From NCBI RefSeq assembly GCF_900091315.1, contig NZ_FLSP01000058.1, positions 1-54,885 on the forward strand: a DNA stretch of 54,885 nt. The letters run 5' to 3'. The notes under the pieces are model-generated. The model was not told the DNA's origin. It saw only the letters and a program-made list of their open reading frames with translations, and made no database searches. This document shows positions 25,073 through 34,881 of the stretch, in pieces (positions within the stretch are counted from its first letter, which is position 1; each line of letters starts with the position of its first letter). The position numbers and the translations under genes were made by a program. The stretch is from Streptomyces sp. DI166 (GTDB lineage: Bacteria > Actinomycetota > Actinomycetes > Streptomycetales > Streptomycetaceae).

Positions 25073-25375
25073 ATGAGCGTGCAGGAGGAGGCCGTGGTCG
25101 GCGAGGCGCTGGAGGTCTGGATCGATCAGGATCTCTGTACCGGCGACGGCATCTGTGCCCAGTACGCGCCGGAGGTGTTCGAGCTGGACATCGACGGACT
25201 CGCCTACGTCAAGAGCGCGGACGACGAGCTGCTGCAGGAAAAGGGCGCGACGACGCCGGTGCCGCTGCCGCTGCTGACCGATGTGGTGGACAGCGCGAAG
25301 GAGTGCCCCGGGGAGTGCATTCATGTGCGCCGGGTCGCGGACGGGGCCGAGGTGTACGGGCCGGACGCGCCGTGA
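25073..25375 (+). CDS. 3Fe-4S-type ferredoxin
   Basis: 100 residues. The pattern DLCTGDGICAQYAPEVFELD and a later AKECPGECIHVR give the C-x5-C ... C arrangement of single-cluster 3Fe-4S ferredoxins that commonly feed electrons to P450s in Streptomyces. A short acidic loop separates the halves. ATG with GCAGGAG upstream. No P450 is adjacent; the nearest in the window is rarE, 24 kb away, so the partner is unknown. Convergent with the secreted-protein gene 21 bp downstream. Confidence 0.9.
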   Translation: MSVQEEAVVGEALEVWIDQDLCTGDGICAQYAPEVFELDIDGLAYVKSADDELLQEKGATTPVPLPLLTDVVDSAKECPGECIHVRRVADGAEVYGPDAP

Positions 25376-25396
25376 CGTGCCGGGCGCGCGGGGTCG

Positions 25397-25972
25397 TCAG
25401 ACGCTGCGCGCTCCGGCGGGGGTGGTGCGCAGGAAGGCGCCGTCCTTCCAGGTCCATGTGGCGTGGTCGGTGACGTCGGGGCAGCACCTGGGCACGTCGT
25501 CGGTGGAGTAGCCGAGCAGGGTGGCGGTGACCTCGCCTCGGTGTACGGCGATTTCCTTGACGGTCTGGCGGGTCTTGGGGTCGACGAGGGTGGCGACGAC
25601 GCGGGCGCGTTCGGTGCCGGTGCCGCGGGTGAGGACGTAGACGCCGTCGGGCGGGGTGCCCATGGGGGCGTCGCAGTGGACGACGGCGACTGTTTCGGGG
25701 TTGCCGTCGCCGTCGAGGTCGCCGGTGGCCTTCTTGACGACGACGGCCTTCACGGGCCCGCATTCGAGCGGGAAGTCGGCGGCCTCGGGGTCGGGCGCGG
25801 GTGCGGCGTGCGCCGTCCTGGTCTCCGGGCCCGCTGCTTGGGCGGCGGTGGCGGCGTCGGGTTGCAGGACGGCGGAGAGCGCCACGACGCCGGCCAGGGC
25901 GGTGGCGGTCGCGACCCAGTGGATGGGGCGGGTGTGGGTGTGGGCCAGTTCCGGGACGGCGGGGTGCTGCAC
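25397..25972 (-). CDS. Secreted or membrane-anchored protein, function unknown
   Basis: 191 residues from a GTG at 25972 (GGAG 9 nt upstream; an earlier ATG at 26026 lacks a ribosome site). One hydrophobic segment (about 18-36, WVATATALAGVVALSAVL) followed by an Ala/Pro-rich stretch suggests a signal peptide or anchor. The exported part contains DLDGDGNPETVAVVHC, an EF-hand/FG-GAP-like calcium loop, and Cys pairs including DVPRCCPDVTDHATWTW. I do not recognise a named family. Convergent with the ferredoxin gene. Confidence 0.8.
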   Translation of the reverse strand: MQHPAVPELAHTHTRPIHWVATATALAGVVALSAVLQPDAATAAQAAGPETRTAHAAPAPDPEAADFPLECGPVKAVVVKKATGDLDGDGNPETVAVVHCDAPMGTPPDGVYVLTRGTGTERARVVATLVDPKTRQTVKEIAVHRGEVTATLLGYSTDDVPRCCPDVTDHATWTWKDGAFLRTTPAGARSV

Positions 25973-26093
25973 TAGGAGTGTCTCCTGTGAGGGCTGTGCC
26001 GGTGGGGGTGCCAGGCATCGTGCCACACGTCACACGCGCTGGGAACGGCGGGGTGTGGGGTTTCGCGGGTGGGGGTTTGGCGTGGCGTCAGCA

Positions 26094-26151
26094 CGAAGGC
26101 GCCGGGGCGGAGTTCCCGGGTGGGTCCGGGAACTGCGCCGCGGCGCCTTCG
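26094..26151. terminator. Compound hairpin downstream of trmI
   Basis: Outer 10-bp perfect stem CGAAGGCGCC / GGCGCCTTCG and inner 8-bp stem GTTCCCGG / CCGGGAAC, 24 nt after the trmI stop. Confidence 0.75.
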
Positions 26152-26175
26152 CGTTGTACGGGACGGGTGGCCGGG

Positions 26176-27078
26176 TCAGCGGCTGGAGCCTCCGTCGGCG
26201 TTGGGGCCGGCGTAGTCCTCGCCGTATGCGCCCTTGGCGGGGCGGCGGCGGCGCATGGGGGGCTCGACGCCGTCGGCGAGGCGGCGGGCGGTGAGCAGGA
26301 AGCCGGTGTGGCCGATCATGCGGTGGTCGGGGCGGACGGCGAGGCCCTCGATGTGCCAGTTGCGGATCATCGTCTCCCAGGCGGTCGGTTCGTTGAAGCA
26401 GCCGATCTCCCGGATGGACTCGACGGTCCGGGCGAGCTGGGTGGTGGTGGCGACGTAGCAGCACAGGATGCCGCCGGGGACGAGGGCCTTGGAGACGGCC
26501 TCCAGGCATTCCCAGGGGGCGAGCATGTCGAGGATGACGCGGTCGACGTCGGTGTCGGACAGGTTGTCCTGGAGGTCGCCGACGGTGAGCTGCCAGGCGG
26601 GGTGGGGGCCGCCGAAGTAGCGCTCCACGTTCTGCTGGGCGATCTCGGCGAAGTCCTCGCGGCGCTCGTAGGAGTGCAGCATGCCCTGGTCGCCGATGGC
26701 GCGCAGCAGGAAGCTGCTGAGCGAGCCGGAGCCGACGCCGGCTTCGACGACGCGTGCGCCAGGGAAGATGTCGGCGAAGGCGAGGATCTGCCCCGCGTCC
26801 TTGGGGTAGACGACGGCTGCCCCGCGGGGCATGGACAGGACGTAGTCGGGGAGCAGGGGGCGCAGCGCGAGGTAGGCGACGTTACCGGTGGTGCGGACAA
26901 CGCTGCCCTCGGGAGCGCCGATCAGCTCGTCGTGCGGGAAGGAACCCTTGTGGGTGTGGAAGTTCTTTCCCTCTTCGAGCGTGAACGTGTAGTGGCGGCC
27001 CTTGGGGTCGGTCAGCTGAACCTGGTCCCCGACCTTGAAGGGCCCGCGCCTGCGGGCGGCACCGGTCGGTTCGGACAT
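26176..27078 (-). CDS. trmI: tRNA (adenine-N1)-methyltransferase TrmI
   Basis: 300 residues. A small N-terminal beta domain (RGPFKVGDQVQLTDPKGR) precedes a Rossmann methyltransferase with SAM loop VEAGVGSGSLSSFLL and catalytic-region DMLAPWECL. It makes m1A58 in tRNA. The last 30 residues are Arg-rich. This gene is a constant neighbour of arc/Mpa and the ferredoxin in actinobacteria. A TAGGCT hexamer (27085-27090) ends 6 nt before the ATG and no Shine-Dalgarno is visible, so the mRNA may be leaderless. Confidence 0.95.
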   Translation of the reverse strand: MSEPTGAARRRGPFKVGDQVQLTDPKGRHYTFTLEEGKNFHTHKGSFPHDELIGAPEGSVVRTTGNVAYLALRPLLPDYVLSMPRGAAVVYPKDAGQILAFADIFPGARVVEAGVGSGSLSSFLLRAIGDQGMLHSYERREDFAEIAQQNVERYFGGPHPAWQLTVGDLQDNLSDTDVDRVILDMLAPWECLEAVSKALVPGGILCCYVATTTQLARTVESIREIGCFNEPTAWETMIRNWHIEGLAVRPDHRMIGHTGFLLTARRLADGVEPPMRRRRPAKGAYGEDYAGPNADGGSSR

Positions 27079-27152
27079 GTGAACAGCCTACCGGGGTTTG
27101 CGGGGGCCGCCGACCACGGGGCGGGGCCGCCCGCCGGGCGGGCGGCGGGTGG

Positions 27153-28580
27153 TCAGGAGGGGCGGGCCATGGCTTTGACGAAGGCTCGTTCCACGTCGGC
27201 CGCGGAGAGGACGCCGTAGATTTCGCCGGTGTCCTCGACGACGAGGTATTCGGTGGCGGGGGTGGCGCGCAGGGCGTCGAGGAGTTCTTCGCCGGAGAGT
27301 TCGGCGGAGACGCGCATGCCGTCGGTGATGTCCTGGGCGAGGCCGCTGACGGCGACCCAGGGGCGGCGGTGTTCGGGGACGCCGACGATGGCGGCCTCGC
27401 GGACGAGGGAGAGGGGGGTGCCGTCGGCGTCGACGACGACCAGGGCGCGGGCGCCGGCGACATTGGCGCGGCGCAGGGCCTCGGAGAGGGGGGTGTCGGA
27501 CTCGACGGGGACGGCGCGCCGGGTGAGGGTGCGGGCGCGCAGTTCGGGGAGGTGTTCGCGCAGGCGTGCCATGCGCAGGCTGTTGCCGGCGCCGGTCCAG
27601 ATGATCGCGGCGAGGATGGCGGCCAGCAGGGCGTCCATGACGGTGTCCATGCCGACGTTGTCCTCGGCGTCGGCGCCGAGTGCCCCGGACTGGGTGAGCA
27701 GCGGGAGTCCGATGAGGACGGAGACGGCGAGGGCGCGGCCGACCCAGGCGGCGGCGACGGTGCCGGTCATGGGCTTGCCGGTGATCTTCCAGACGACGGC
27801 GCGGAGCATGCGGCCGCCGTCGAGGGGCAGGCCGGGCAGGAGGTTGAAGGCGGCGACGATGAGGTTGGAGATCATCAGGCCGGCCAGCAGGACGCCGGGG
27901 ACGGTGCCGGGTTCGACGGCCTGCATGGCGCCGTAGAAGACGCCGGCGAGGACGAGGGAGAGCAGGGGGCCGACGAAGGCGAGGACGAATTCCCGGCCGG
28001 GGGTGTCGGACTCCTTCTCGATCTCGGAGACGCCGCCGAAGAACTGGAGCTGGATGCGCCGCACCGGGAGCTTGAAGCGGAGGGCGGCGACGGTGTGGGC
28101 GAGTTCGTGGACGAGGACGGAGGCGTAGAAGGCGACCGCGAAGAAGAGGGAGACGAGGTAGCGGGCGGCGCCGAGTTCGGGCAGGACGCGGTCGAGCTGG
28201 CCGCCGAAGACCCAGGTGATCAGGGCGGCGACCAGGAACCAGCTGGGGGCGACGTAGACGGGCACGCCGAAGGGGCGGCCCATGAGGAGTCCGCCGCGCG
28301 GCTCCGGGGGCTTGGGCGGGCGGTTGCCGCCGGTGGCGGAGTGGGCGTGGGCGCGGTCGTGGTCTCCGGGCTGGGCGGGCAGCGGCCGGGTGGTGGGTTC
28401 GTCGCTGTCGGTGCGCGGCTGGTCGGGCCGCTCCGAGGGCGTCTCCTGCTCGGTGGTCTCGTGCTCGGCGGGGCCTTCGGGCGGTGCCGGTGGTGTGGGC
28501 GGGGTGGTTGGTGGTGCGTGGTGCTGGGTCGGCTCCTCGGTGCCGGACCGCGGCTTCCCGCTCCCGCCGCTCTCGTCCAC
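27153..28580 (-). CDS. Site-2 protease family membrane metalloprotease (M50) with CBS domains
   Basis: 475 residues from GTG at 28580 (GAGGGG upstream). The first 95 residues are Pro/Glu/Thr-rich and probably disordered. Several transmembrane segments follow; zinc motif HELAH is at 158-162 and the second motif LPLDGGRM at 251-258. The C-terminal part (about 345-475) carries two CBS modules, typical of the SpoIVFB-like M50B branch. It probably cleaves a membrane-bound regulator; the substrate is not evident. Divergent from the RecB-like gene; 74 bp upstream of trmI. Confidence 0.93.
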   Translation of the reverse strand: MDESGGSGKPRSGTEEPTQHHAPPTTPPTPPAPPEGPAEHETTEQETPSERPDQPRTDSDEPTTRPLPAQPGDHDRAHAHSATGGNRPPKPPEPRGGLLMGRPFGVPVYVAPSWFLVAALITWVFGGQLDRVLPELGAARYLVSLFFAVAFYASVLVHELAHTVAALRFKLPVRRIQLQFFGGVSEIEKESDTPGREFVLAFVGPLLSLVLAGVFYGAMQAVEPGTVPGVLLAGLMISNLIVAAFNLLPGLPLDGGRMLRAVVWKITGKPMTGTVAAAWVGRALAVSVLIGLPLLTQSGALGADAEDNVGMDTVMDALLAAILAAIIWTGAGNSLRMARLREHLPELRARTLTRRAVPVESDTPLSEALRRANVAGARALVVVDADGTPLSLVREAAIVGVPEHRRPWVAVSGLAQDITDGMRVSAELSGEELLDALRATPATEYLVVEDTGEIYGVLSAADVERAFVKAMARPS

Positions 28581-28706
28581 GGTGTCCCCTCGTTCGAAGC
28601 GTCTTCCGCGCCTGCCGGGCGGAAGGGTCTCGGGTCGATGGTATGCGGCCGTGGCCGTGGGTTCCGCCCCGGCACCCCTGTGTTCGCCCACCGCCGACGG
28701 GGTGGG

Positions 28707-28729
28707 CTGTCAGTGCCGGGCCGTAAGGT
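28707..28729 (+). promoter_or_regulatory. RecA-NDp (PafBC-type) promoter of the RecB-like nuclease
   Basis: Reads CTGTCAGTG, 8 nt, TAAGGT; 8 of 9 -35 positions and the TAnnnT -10 match the PafBC-dependent consensus with exact spacing. The -10 ends 7 nt before the ATG, so the transcript would be leaderless. Confidence 0.7.
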
Positions 28730-28736
28730 CGTGGGC

Positions 28737-29687
<951 letters not shown>

Positions 29688-29701
29688 CGAAGGAGACTTA
29701 C

Positions 29702-30373
29702 GTGGCCATCCGCGTCCTACTGGTCGACGACCAGCCACTGCTGCGCACCGGCTTCCGGATGATCCTGGAGGCCGAGCAGGACATCGCGGTCGTGGGTGAG
29801 GCCGGGGACGGCCTCCAGGCTCTCGACCAGGTGCGTGCCCTGCAGCCCGATGTGGTTCTGATGGACATCCGCATGCCGCGGATGGACGGCGTGGAGGCGA
29901 CCCGGCAGATCACCGGGCCGGGGCGGGACGGCCCGGCGAAGGTGCTGGTGCTGACCACGTTCGACCTCGACGAGTACGTGGTGGAGGCGCTGAAGGCGGG
30001 TGCCAGCGGCTTTCTGCTGAAGGACGCGCCCGCCAATGAGCTGGTGCAGGCGATCCGCGTGGTGGCGGCCGGGGAGGCGATGCTGGCGCCGAGCATCACG
30101 CGCCGGCTGCTGGACAAGTACGCCACGCATCTGCCGTCGGGGGAGGAGCCGGTCCCGGACACGCTGCACACGCTCACCGACCGTGAGGTGGAGGTGCTGA
30201 AGCTGGTGGCGCGCGGGCTGTCCAACGCGGAGATCGCCGCCGATCTGTTCGTCAGTGAGACCACGGTGAAGACGCATGTGGGGCATGTGCTGACGAAGCT
30301 GGGGCTGCGGGACCGGGTGCAGGCGGCGGTGTACGCGTACGAGAGCGGTCTGGTGCGCCCCGGCGCGCAGTAG
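29702..30373 (+). CDS. NarL/LuxR-type response regulator (orphan)
   Basis: 223 residues from GTG at 29702 (GGAG 7 nt upstream). Receiver domain with acidic pair D9/D10, phosphoacceptor D55 (LMDIRMPRMDG), T in VLTTFD and K in FLLKDAP; then a LuxR-type helix-turn-helix (LTDREVEVLKLVARGLSNAEIA). All phosphorylation residues are present. No histidine kinase lies next to it, so it is an orphan or is served from elsewhere. The 14-bp gap after the RecB-like nuclease implies co-transcription. Confidence 0.95.
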   Translation: MAIRVLLVDDQPLLRTGFRMILEAEQDIAVVGEAGDGLQALDQVRALQPDVVLMDIRMPRMDGVEATRQITGPGRDGPAKVLVLTTFDLDEYVVEALKAGASGFLLKDAPANELVQAIRVVAAGEAMLAPSITRRLLDKYATHLPSGEEPVPDTLHTLTDREVEVLKLVARGLSNAEIAADLFVSETTVKTHVGHVLTKLGLRDRVQAAVYAYESGLVRPGAQ

Positions 30374-30395
30374 GGCCTGCGAGCGCGGACACAGC

Positions 30396-30428
30396 GGCGC
30401 CCGCTTCCCTCCGGGGGAAGCGGGCGCC
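30396..30428. terminator. Bidirectional terminator after the response regulator
   Basis: Perfect 14-bp stem GGCGCCCGCTTCCC / GGGAAGCGGGCGCC, 5-nt loop, followed by GTTTG; lies between convergent genes. Confidence 0.85.
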
Positions 30429-30447
30429 GTTTGTGGTGCGGGGTGGC

Positions 30448-32037
30448 TCAGTCGGTCTTGCTGAGCTCCCAGAAGCGGAACACCGTGGAGGCGTCGAGGC
30501 AGTACTCCAGGCCGTAGACGCTCTCGCGGATGACGGCGTACTGCTTGGCCTGCCAGACCGGCAGGATGGGCAGTTCGTCGGCGACGATGTCCTGGAGGCG
30601 GCCGTAGTCCTGGTCGGTGGCGGTGCGGTCGCTCTGGGCGGCCGTGCGCGGGATCAGGGTGTCGGTGATGGTGTCGTTGCTGTAGTTGTTCGACAGCACG
30701 TTGCCCTTGCCGAAGAACGGCGAGGTGAAGTTGTCGGCGTCCGGGTAGTCCGGGACCCAGCCCTTGACGTAGACGCCGTACTTGCCCTTGGCGATGTCCT
30801 TCTCGTACTGCTCGAAGTCAACCGACTTCATGTCGGCGTCGAACAGGCCGCTGGCGTTGAGCTGCTCGGCTATGGCCTCCAGCTCCTGGTCGGTGGCCGG
30901 GCCGTAGCGGGACGGGGTGGACCACAGGGTCAGCTTCACCTTGCCGGTGATGCCGTCGGCCTGGAGGGCCGCCGCGGCCTTGGCCTTGGAGGGCCGGGAG
31001 CCGTAGGTGTCGAAGAAGGCGGTGTTGTGGCCGCCGATGCCCGCGGGAATGATCGAGTACAGCGGGGTCGCGGTGCCCTGGTAGACGTCCTCGATGAGGG
31101 CTTCCCGGTCGAGCAGGTAGGCGATGGCCTTGCGGACGCCGAGCTGTCCGGCGACCGGGTGGTCCATGTTGAAGACCAGGTGCTGGACCTCGGCGCCGGT
31201 GCCGTCGACGAGTTCGACGCTGCCGCTGCCGCGGTCGTCGGCCTTCTCGGTCTCGGCGATGTCGGCGGCGCTCAGGCCGCGGAAGGCGATGTCGACGTCG
31301 CCCTTGAGCAGCGCGCTCTTCAGGGCGGCGCGGTCACCGTGGAAGAACTTCATGGTCACGCCGGAGTTCTTGACCTCGGCGGTGCCCTTGTAGTGCTCGT
31401 TGACGGCGAAGACGGCCTCGTCCTCGCCGAAGGACTCCAGCTTGTACGGGCCGGAGCCGACGGCCTTGCCGTCCTCGCGCAGTCCGTCGGCGTCGTACTG
31501 GCGGTGGTCGACGATGGCGCCGGCACCCGAGGCGATCTTGCTCGGGAAGGTGGCGTCCGGGGTGTTCAGCTTGAAGACGACCGTCTTCTCGTCCGGGGTC
31601 TCGACCTTGTCCAGCATCGGGAACATAACCGCCGGACCGTCGGCGTCGTCGATCTTCAGCATGCGGTCGAAGGAGAACTTGACGTCCTCCGAGGTGAGCG
31701 AGTCACCGTTGCTGAACTTCAGTCCGTCCTTCAGCGTGCACTTGTAGACCTTGGCCTGTGTGTCGCTGAAGGCGCACGACTCGGCCGCGTCGGGCTCGGG
31801 GTCGGTGCCGCCCTTGGGGAAGGCCATCAGGGACTGGTAGACGTTGTTGAACAGCAGCCACGAGCCGGGGTCGTAGCCGGAGGCCGGGTCGGTGGCGAGG
31901 ACGTCGTCGGACATCCCCACCACCACGGCTGAGCCGTCGCTCGCGGGGTCGCCGCTCTCCGAGCCGCAGCCGGTCAGCAGGCCGGAGGCCAGCCCCGCCA
32001 TGATGGGCAGGACCGGCCACGGGTTGCGCATGTTCAC
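30448..32037 (-). CDS. ABC transporter substrate-binding lipoprotein, family 5
   Basis: 529 residues from a GTG at 32037 (AAGG 9 nt upstream; the ATG two codons later is an alternative). Signal peptide with lipobox LLTGC. The body is a family-5 (peptide/nickel/oligopeptide) binding protein: KCTLKDGLKFSNGDSLTSED near the N-terminus is the classic signature, and GVYVKGWVPDYPDADNF is typical of the C-lobe. It is a paralogue of the next gene. No permease or ATPase lies beside them. Ligand unknown, probably a peptide. Confidence 0.93.
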   Translation of the reverse strand: MNMRNPWPVLPIMAGLASGLLTGCGSESGDPASDGSAVVVGMSDDVLATDPASGYDPGSWLLFNNVYQSLMAFPKGGTDPEPDAAESCAFSDTQAKVYKCTLKDGLKFSNGDSLTSEDVKFSFDRMLKIDDADGPAVMFPMLDKVETPDEKTVVFKLNTPDATFPSKIASGAGAIVDHRQYDADGLREDGKAVGSGPYKLESFGEDEAVFAVNEHYKGTAEVKNSGVTMKFFHGDRAALKSALLKGDVDIAFRGLSAADIAETEKADDRGSGSVELVDGTGAEVQHLVFNMDHPVAGQLGVRKAIAYLLDREALIEDVYQGTATPLYSIIPAGIGGHNTAFFDTYGSRPSKAKAAAALQADGITGKVKLTLWSTPSRYGPATDQELEAIAEQLNASGLFDADMKSVDFEQYEKDIAKGKYGVYVKGWVPDYPDADNFTSPFFGKGNVLSNNYSNDTITDTLIPRTAAQSDRTATDQDYGRLQDIVADELPILPVWQAKQYAVIRESVYGLEYCLDASTVFRFWELSKTD

Positions 32038-32108
32038 GTGCAGGTGCCTTGTCGTTCGGGTTCGGTAATCGCGGGACCGCCGTCCGGACGGTCCGGGCAC
32101 GGGAGACA

Positions 32109-33713
32109 TCAGCCGCTCACGCCACGGCCGAGTTCCCACAGCTGGAGGGTGGAGGAGGAGTTCAGCGCGTACGCCGTACCCGTGATGGTGTCGCGTGCCG
32201 CCACGTACTGCTTGCCCTGCCACAGCGGCAGGACGGGCACGTCCTCGGCGACGATGTCCTGGATCTCGGCCAGGCTGCCCACGGCGGACTGCCGGTCGGC
32301 CTCGCGCCGGGACTGCGGGATCAGGGAGTTGCGGATCTCGCTGTTGGCGTAGGGCGAGCCGAGGAAGTTGTCCTTGTCGAGGAAGGGGGCGACGTAGTTG
32401 TCGGCGTCGGGGAAGTCGGGGAACCAGCCCATGCCGTAGACCTCGTACCGGCCCTTCTGCTCGGCGGGGCGGAAGGTGTCCCAGGCGATGCCCTTGGTGG
32501 TGACGTCGAACAGGCCACTGGCGTTGAGCTGCTCCTTGAGCACCTCGAACTCCTTCTTGGTGGCCGCGCCGTAGTGGTCGGTGGTGTAGTGCAGGGTCAG
32601 CTTCACCGGGGTGCTGATGCCGGCCTTCTCCAGCAGGGTGCGGGCCTTGCTGACGCTGGGCTCGCCGTACTTGTTGAAGAAGGAGTTGGAGTGGCCGGCC
32701 AGGCTTGCCGGGACCAGCGAGTACAGCGGCTCGGCCTGGGTGCCGTAGACCTTGGAGACCAGTTCGCTGCGGTTGATGACCTGGGCCATGGCCTGGCGGA
32801 CGGCCTTGCTCTTGACGGCCGGGTCGTCGGTGTTGAAGCCGAGGTAGCGGATCTCCAGGCCGGACTTCTCGACGAGGTCGACCTCGCTGTCGGCGGCCGT
32901 GGACAGGCGCTGGATCTGGTCCGGCGACATGGTGCGGGTCATCAGGTCGATGTCGCCGTCCTCGATCGCCTCGCTCATGGCGTCGGCGTCGGCGAAGGAG
33001 CGCAGCTCGACCTTGCTGTTGTTCACCTTGAGGGTCCCCTTGTAGTTGGGGTTCTTGGTGAACACGGCCTTGACGAGCTTGTTGTCGTCGGTCTCGGCGC
33101 GGAAGGTGTAGGGGCCGGAGCCGTCGACCTCGAAGCCGTCGCGCAGTTCGTCCTTGGCGTAGTCGTCGGCGTCGACGATGCCGGCGACGGGCGTGGACAG
33201 CTTGTACGGGAAGGTGGCGTCGGCGGTCTTCAGGTGGAAGATCACCTCGCGCTCGCCCTTGGTCTCCACGGTGTCGACGGTGGACAGCAGGCCGACCACC
33301 CCGCTGGGCGCCTCGATGCGCCTGGCGCGGTCGATGGAGTACTTCACGTCCTCGGCGGTGACGGCGTCGCCGTTGGCGAAGGTGAGGCCCTCGCGCAGGG
33401 TGCAGGAGTAGCGCTCGTTGCCGGCGTCGGTGAACTCGCAGCTCTCGGCGGCCTCGGGGACCGGGTCGCCCTCGCCGCGCGGCTGGATCATCAGGGTCTG
33501 CACGGTCTGGCGCAGGATGTTCCAGGTGCCGACGTCGTACGCGGACGCCGGGTCGAGCGGCGCCGGGTCGTCCTTGGTGGTGGAGAACACGTCCGTGGTG
33601 CCGACGACGATCGCGTCCCCGCTGTCACCGCCGCCCTCGGATCCGCCGCAGGCGGCGAGAACCGGGGCGAGCAGACCAATGACGGCCGGCAGCACCAACG
33701 ACTTGCGGTTCAT
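32109..33713 (-). CDS. ABC transporter substrate-binding lipoprotein, family 5 (paralogue)
   Basis: 534 residues from ATG at 33713 (GGAG 10 nt upstream). Lipobox VLAAC, then CTLREGLTFANGDAVTAEDV, the family-5 signature, and YGMGWFPDFPDADNYVAP. It shares its layout and many stretches with the downstream gene, 71 bp away, so the pair is a tandem duplication that diverged. A 14-bp dyad (CCCCATACATGGGG, 33747-33760) lies 34 bp upstream and may be an operator. No permease genes are adjacent. Confidence 0.93.
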   Translation of the reverse strand: MNRKSLVLPAVIGLLAPVLAACGGSEGGGDSGDAIVVGTTDVFSTTKDDPAPLDPASAYDVGTWNILRQTVQTLMIQPRGEGDPVPEAAESCEFTDAGNERYSCTLREGLTFANGDAVTAEDVKYSIDRARRIEAPSGVVGLLSTVDTVETKGEREVIFHLKTADATFPYKLSTPVAGIVDADDYAKDELRDGFEVDGSGPYTFRAETDDNKLVKAVFTKNPNYKGTLKVNNSKVELRSFADADAMSEAIEDGDIDLMTRTMSPDQIQRLSTAADSEVDLVEKSGLEIRYLGFNTDDPAVKSKAVRQAMAQVINRSELVSKVYGTQAEPLYSLVPASLAGHSNSFFNKYGEPSVSKARTLLEKAGISTPVKLTLHYTTDHYGAATKKEFEVLKEQLNASGLFDVTTKGIAWDTFRPAEQKGRYEVYGMGWFPDFPDADNYVAPFLDKDNFLGSPYANSEIRNSLIPQSRREADRQSAVGSLAEIQDIVAEDVPVLPLWQGKQYVAARDTITGTAYALNSSSTLQLWELGRGVSG

Positions 33714-34153
33714 GGGCGAGTTTCTCCAACGCTCAGTCCGTGTACTCCCCATACATGGGGTGATACGGCGGCTCACGACGACAGGGGGTGAGGGTTCAAG
33801 TAGTGAGATTAGTCGTCGTTCGCGGGACCCTTCGCGGGCCCCTGAGCCGGGCCGCCATCACGCAGCGAAACCGGTCGTGGACACACCGAAAAACCGACAG
33901 CGGAAGGATTCGTGCACGCTCTCCCCAATCAGGACACAAGGGAGCACAGACAGGGCCCCAAAGGGGGTGAACAGCACATGGCGTGCGCCCTGTCGAGGTC
34001 GCCCGAGGTGGGGAACGTCACATTCAGAACAACTGAAGAACCCGCGGAATTAGCGGGTCCGCGCGGCCGGAATTCCGGCCGCGCGCCCTGTTCTCGCGGT
34101 TCTGACGGGCAGTCGGAATTTCTCGGTTCCGCGGTTGCACGCTCGGTGAACGG
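33714..34153. other. Intergenic region upstream of the tandem binding-protein genes
   Basis: 440 bp without a credible gene. It holds the dyad CCCCAT-AC-ATGGGG (33747-33760) near the promoter of the binding-protein operon, a CCCGC/GCGGG hairpin (34041-34057), and a perfect 24-bp palindrome (34061-34084) downstream of the HAD gene. Confidence 0.6.
34061..34084 (-). terminator. 24-bp perfect palindrome, likely terminator of the HAD gene
   Basis: Arms GCGCGGCCGG / CCGGCCGCGC around AATT, 70 nt after the HAD stop. The tiny loop makes it also a possible protein-binding site. Confidence 0.55.
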
Positions 34154-34855
34154 CTAGCGCATTTCCGTCATCAGGCCGTGCAGAAATGTCAGGTTCACTT
34201 CTTCCAGGGAGCGGACGACGGTCCTGCGGTGGGCCGGGGCGATGGGGGCGACCGAGGGCACCGCCACCACATGGCAGCCCGCCGCCTCGGCCGCGGCCAC
34301 CCCGGTCGCGGTGTCCTCGACGACCGCGCATCTGGTCGGGTCGGCGCCGAGTCCGGCGGCCGCGGTCAGATACGGGTCGGGGTGCGGCTTGGTGCGCGGG
34401 ACCTCGTCGCCGGCCACGGTGAGCGCGAAGTGCTGCGGGCCGAGCGAGGTCAGCACCCGGTCGATGATGCGCCGGTGGGAGGCGGAGACCAGGGCCGTGG
34501 GGATCTCGTACTCGGCGAGTTCGGCCAGCAGCCGCCCGGCGCCCGGCATCAGCGGCAGGGCCTCGGCGATGCGCTCCTCGAACCCGTCGTTGAGCAGGAC
34601 GCTCAGCTCGGGCAGGGTGATGTCGGCGCCGGTGGCCTCGATCAGGAACCCCGCGCTGCGGCTCATCGGGCCGCCGACCACGACATGCCGCCAGGAGTCG
34701 TCGAGGGTGTGACCGAGCCGCGCGAAGACCTCGACCTCCACGTCCCACCAGAACCCCTCGGTGTCCACGAGGGTGCCGTCCATGTCGAGGAGCACGGCCT
34801 GAAGGGCGGAGCCTTCGGCCGAACGGGTTCCGAGCGCGGGGACCGTGGTGGTCAT
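34154..34855 (-). CDS. HAD-superfamily phosphatase (beta-phosphoglucomutase-like)
   Basis: 233 residues. HAD motif I is DMDGTLVDTE (24-33), motif II VSASH, motif III KPHPDPY, motif IV VVEDTATG. The cap is the helical type after motif I, as in phosphoglycolate phosphatase and beta-phosphoglucomutase relatives. The substrate cannot be told from sequence. ATG with AAGGAGG 8 nt upstream, a strong site. It lies downstream of metH on the same strand but two hairpins separate them, so it probably has its own promoter. Confidence 0.92.
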   Translation of the reverse strand: MTTTVPALGTRSAEGSALQAVLLDMDGTLVDTEGFWWDVEVEVFARLGHTLDDSWRHVVVGGPMSRSAGFLIEATGADITLPELSVLLNDGFEERIAEALPLMPGAGRLLAELAEYEIPTALVSASHRRIIDRVLTSLGPQHFALTVAGDEVPRTKPHPDPYLTAAAGLGADPTRCAVVEDTATGVAAAEAAGCHVVAVPSVAPIAPAHRRTVVRSLEEVNLTFLHGLMTEMR

Positions 34856-34881
34856 CCTGGCGCACCTCCTTGAGGGACGAT

